Below, piece by piece: positions 62,315 through 64,000 of a stretch of 64,000 nt of DNA. The notes beneath the pieces are model-generated. The model was not told the DNA's origin and searched no databases. It saw nothing but the letters and a program-made list of their open reading frames with translations. Each line of letters opens with the position of its first letter. Within the stretch, counting starts at the first letter, position 1. This DNA is from Tetrahymena thermophila SB210 (lineage: Eukaryota; Ciliophora; Oligohymenophorea; Hymenostomatida; Tetrahymenidae). A program made the position numbers and the translations under genes. Where the stretch lies: contig NW_002476472.1 in the NCBI RefSeq assembly GCF_000189635.1, positions 1 through 64,000 of the forward strand, given 5' to 3'.

Positions 62315-63865
62315 ATGTCATCTTCAAAATTGTCAGCAAAATAGCATAGTAAAAGCGAAGCCATTTAGGAAAATGGCAAGGCACATCACAAAGAGGATAA
62401 TTTAACCAAAAAAGATGTAGATGAAGGAATCAAAAGCAGTGATTCAGAAACCACTTCTTCCTTGAAAAGAGAATTTTTCTAGTTGCGTCCTTCTTTGCTC
62501 GATGAATTAGAGGAGAATTCAGAAATTCGTAAATCGAAATTTAGGGGAGTATTTATGGCCCTTTACCTACTAATCTTCACCTTTTTACTTTCTAAGCCAA
62601 TTTAGAATTTTATTAAGAATGGCTACGCTTTTTCTCCAGTGTTATTTAACAGCTTTAAAAATGATTTCTTTCTTTGCATTATTACTTGGCCTCTTTTTTA
62701 TGCATGGAGCTACACTGCCTTTATTCTTCAAAAACTTATCCTTTTGGGTCTAAATGATAAACTAGCTTCTATTTTACAGCATTCAACTCAATCCGCTATC
62801 TTCGTTTATACCATTTACATGACATTTACTCGCGATTGGTGCTCAACTCATGCAACTTTCTGTTGCCTACTTGCTTGCTCACACTTTATGAAAATGCACT
62901 CCTACACATAGGCAAACAAAAAATATCGCGAAATTTACCTCCGTAGTCAAAAGCAAAGCATAATAAAGAAAAAAGTGTCAGGAAACAAAGAGTTCTCAGA
63001 TGAAGATAAAAAAGCCGTTAATTCCTCTAATGATCAGTAAAAATAAAAAGGTTAAACAAATGGAAAAAATAGCATCAGCTAAAATGTAGAAGATAGCGAT
63101 AATGAAGATAAAAAGAAAGATATACCTTATCCATAGAATATTAACATAAAAAACTTTACTCTCTTTATGTGGATGCCAGTTTTGATTTATGAAAAGAGTT
63201 ATCCTCGTTCTCCAAAAGTGAGAATATGGTACATTCTCTTGAAATCTACAATCACTGCCTTTTGTATTTTAGCAGCATATGCTATTTGGACAGATTATGT
63301 TATGCCTGTAATATAATTAGGTCACACAATTCATAGGATAGAACTTATATTCTAGTTGTTATTGCCACTAGGTGCCTTTAATATGTGTCTTTTCTACATA
63401 TTGTTTGAAAATATTTTAGGAGTTTTTGCAGAAATCACTCGTTTTGGTGATCGTAAATTCTTTGATGATTGGTGGAATTGTACATCTTATGAAGAGTACA
63501 ACCGTAAGTGGAATCGTCCAGTCCACCTTTTCTTATACAGACATGTTTATTTAGAATGCTTAGAAGAATATAAAACCTCTAAATTTACAGCTCAACTGGT
63601 CACTTTCTTTTTCTCTGCCCTCTTACATGAGTGGATTGCTGTAATGGTATTCAGAATAGTACGTCCTATCCTCTTCGGATTTATGCTTTTCTAAATCCCT
63701 TTATTCTTTATGATGAAGCCATTTAAAGGACAAGCCCTTGGAAATGCAATTTTCTGGTTTGGTCTTTTCATGGGTCCTACACTGATAGCTGTTGGTTATT
63801 TAAGATCTGATGAATACGTTACTCATTACTTCTCTTACTAATGGTACACTCAAAATGATTTATGA
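62315..63865 (+). CDS. MBOAT acyltransferase, DGAT1/SOAT (ACAT) family
   Basis: A single exon encodes 516 residues. The first 85 are hydrophilic, as in DGAT1. Multiple hydrophobic spans follow, interrupted by a Lys/Gln/Asp-rich loop at about 220-265. Diagnostic motifs are FFDDWWN at 382-388 (family FYxDWWN), then WNRPVHLFLYRHVY, and SALLHEW with the expected catalytic His438, then QIPLFF. These enzymes acylate diacylglycerol or sterol with acyl-CoA in the ER membrane to make storage lipid. The charged loop insertion is larger than I expect for the animal enzymes. Tetrahymena-type ciliates use tetrahymanol rather than sterols, so DGAT activity is the likelier of the two; that choice is inference. 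Confidence 0.9.
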
Positions 63866-64000
63866 AAAATAACAACAAATTAATAAATAAATAAATTTAT
63901 TTTTATTTAAAAATGAATTAGAATTTTAATTTAAGTATTTAAAAGAAACATAATAGTTTAAATAAATAAATAAATAAAGATAATTAGTTTGCTTATATTT

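Overview
The window is nuclear DNA of a ciliate, most likely an oligohymenophorean close to Tetrahymena. Coding regions stay open only if TAA and TAG are read as glutamine, and every predicted gene ends in TGA. The DNA is strongly AT-rich, the spacers even more so. Introns are short to medium (about 38 to 247 bases) with GT(A/T)AA-like donors and AT-rich acceptors ending in TAG, AAG or CAG. Genes were read with this code and exon joins were checked by phase. Standard-code ORF calling breaks almost all of them.

Layout. 1-16.9 kb: two head-to-tail copies, minus strand, of a very large surface membrane protein gene (signal peptide, cysteine-rich repeats, beta-helix, multi-pass membrane C-terminus). 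The left copy runs off the window. Each copy region carries a different insertion of a short TA-flanked inverted-repeat element (1227-1334 and 16596-16721). A larger, degenerate relative lies at 52974-53417. 17.3-20.7 kb: a small predicted gene, then a La-related protein (LARP) with a probable eIF4E-binding motif, a hairpin in intron 2 and a strong stem-loop just after its stop codon. 21.6-24.3 kb: a CMTR1-like FtsJ methyltransferase that appears to have lost catalytic residues, with a 323-bp tandem repeat of its 3' end. 25-33 kb: an unrecognised protein, a reticulon, a VPS9-domain Rab GEF and a very divergent Hsp70. 33.3-39.5 kb: four tandem cysteine-type glutathione peroxidase genes sharing a promoter motif about 250-280 bp upstream of each ATG. 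40.4-45.5 kb: an unrecognised protein, a truncated leucine-rich-repeat gene and a glutamine-rich protein with two LSD1-type zinc ribbons. 45.8-55 kb, minus strand: two cysteine-rich, probably GPI-anchored surface proteins, a Gln-rich multi-pass membrane protein and a papain-type cysteine protease. 58-63.9 kb: an unrecognised six-exon protein and an MBOAT acyltransferase of the DGAT1/SOAT family. Long gene-free AT-rich stretches separate these, the longest at 54.9-58.0 and 59.8-62.3 kb.

There is no operon structure, and neighbours are not obviously functionally linked. Recurrent themes are local gene amplification (giant membrane proteins, peroxidases) and secreted or membrane surface proteins. 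The items most worth follow-up are the TA-flanked element family, the conserved peroxidase promoter motif, the LARP stem-loop with the eIF4E motif, and the enzyme-like proteins with degraded active sites.
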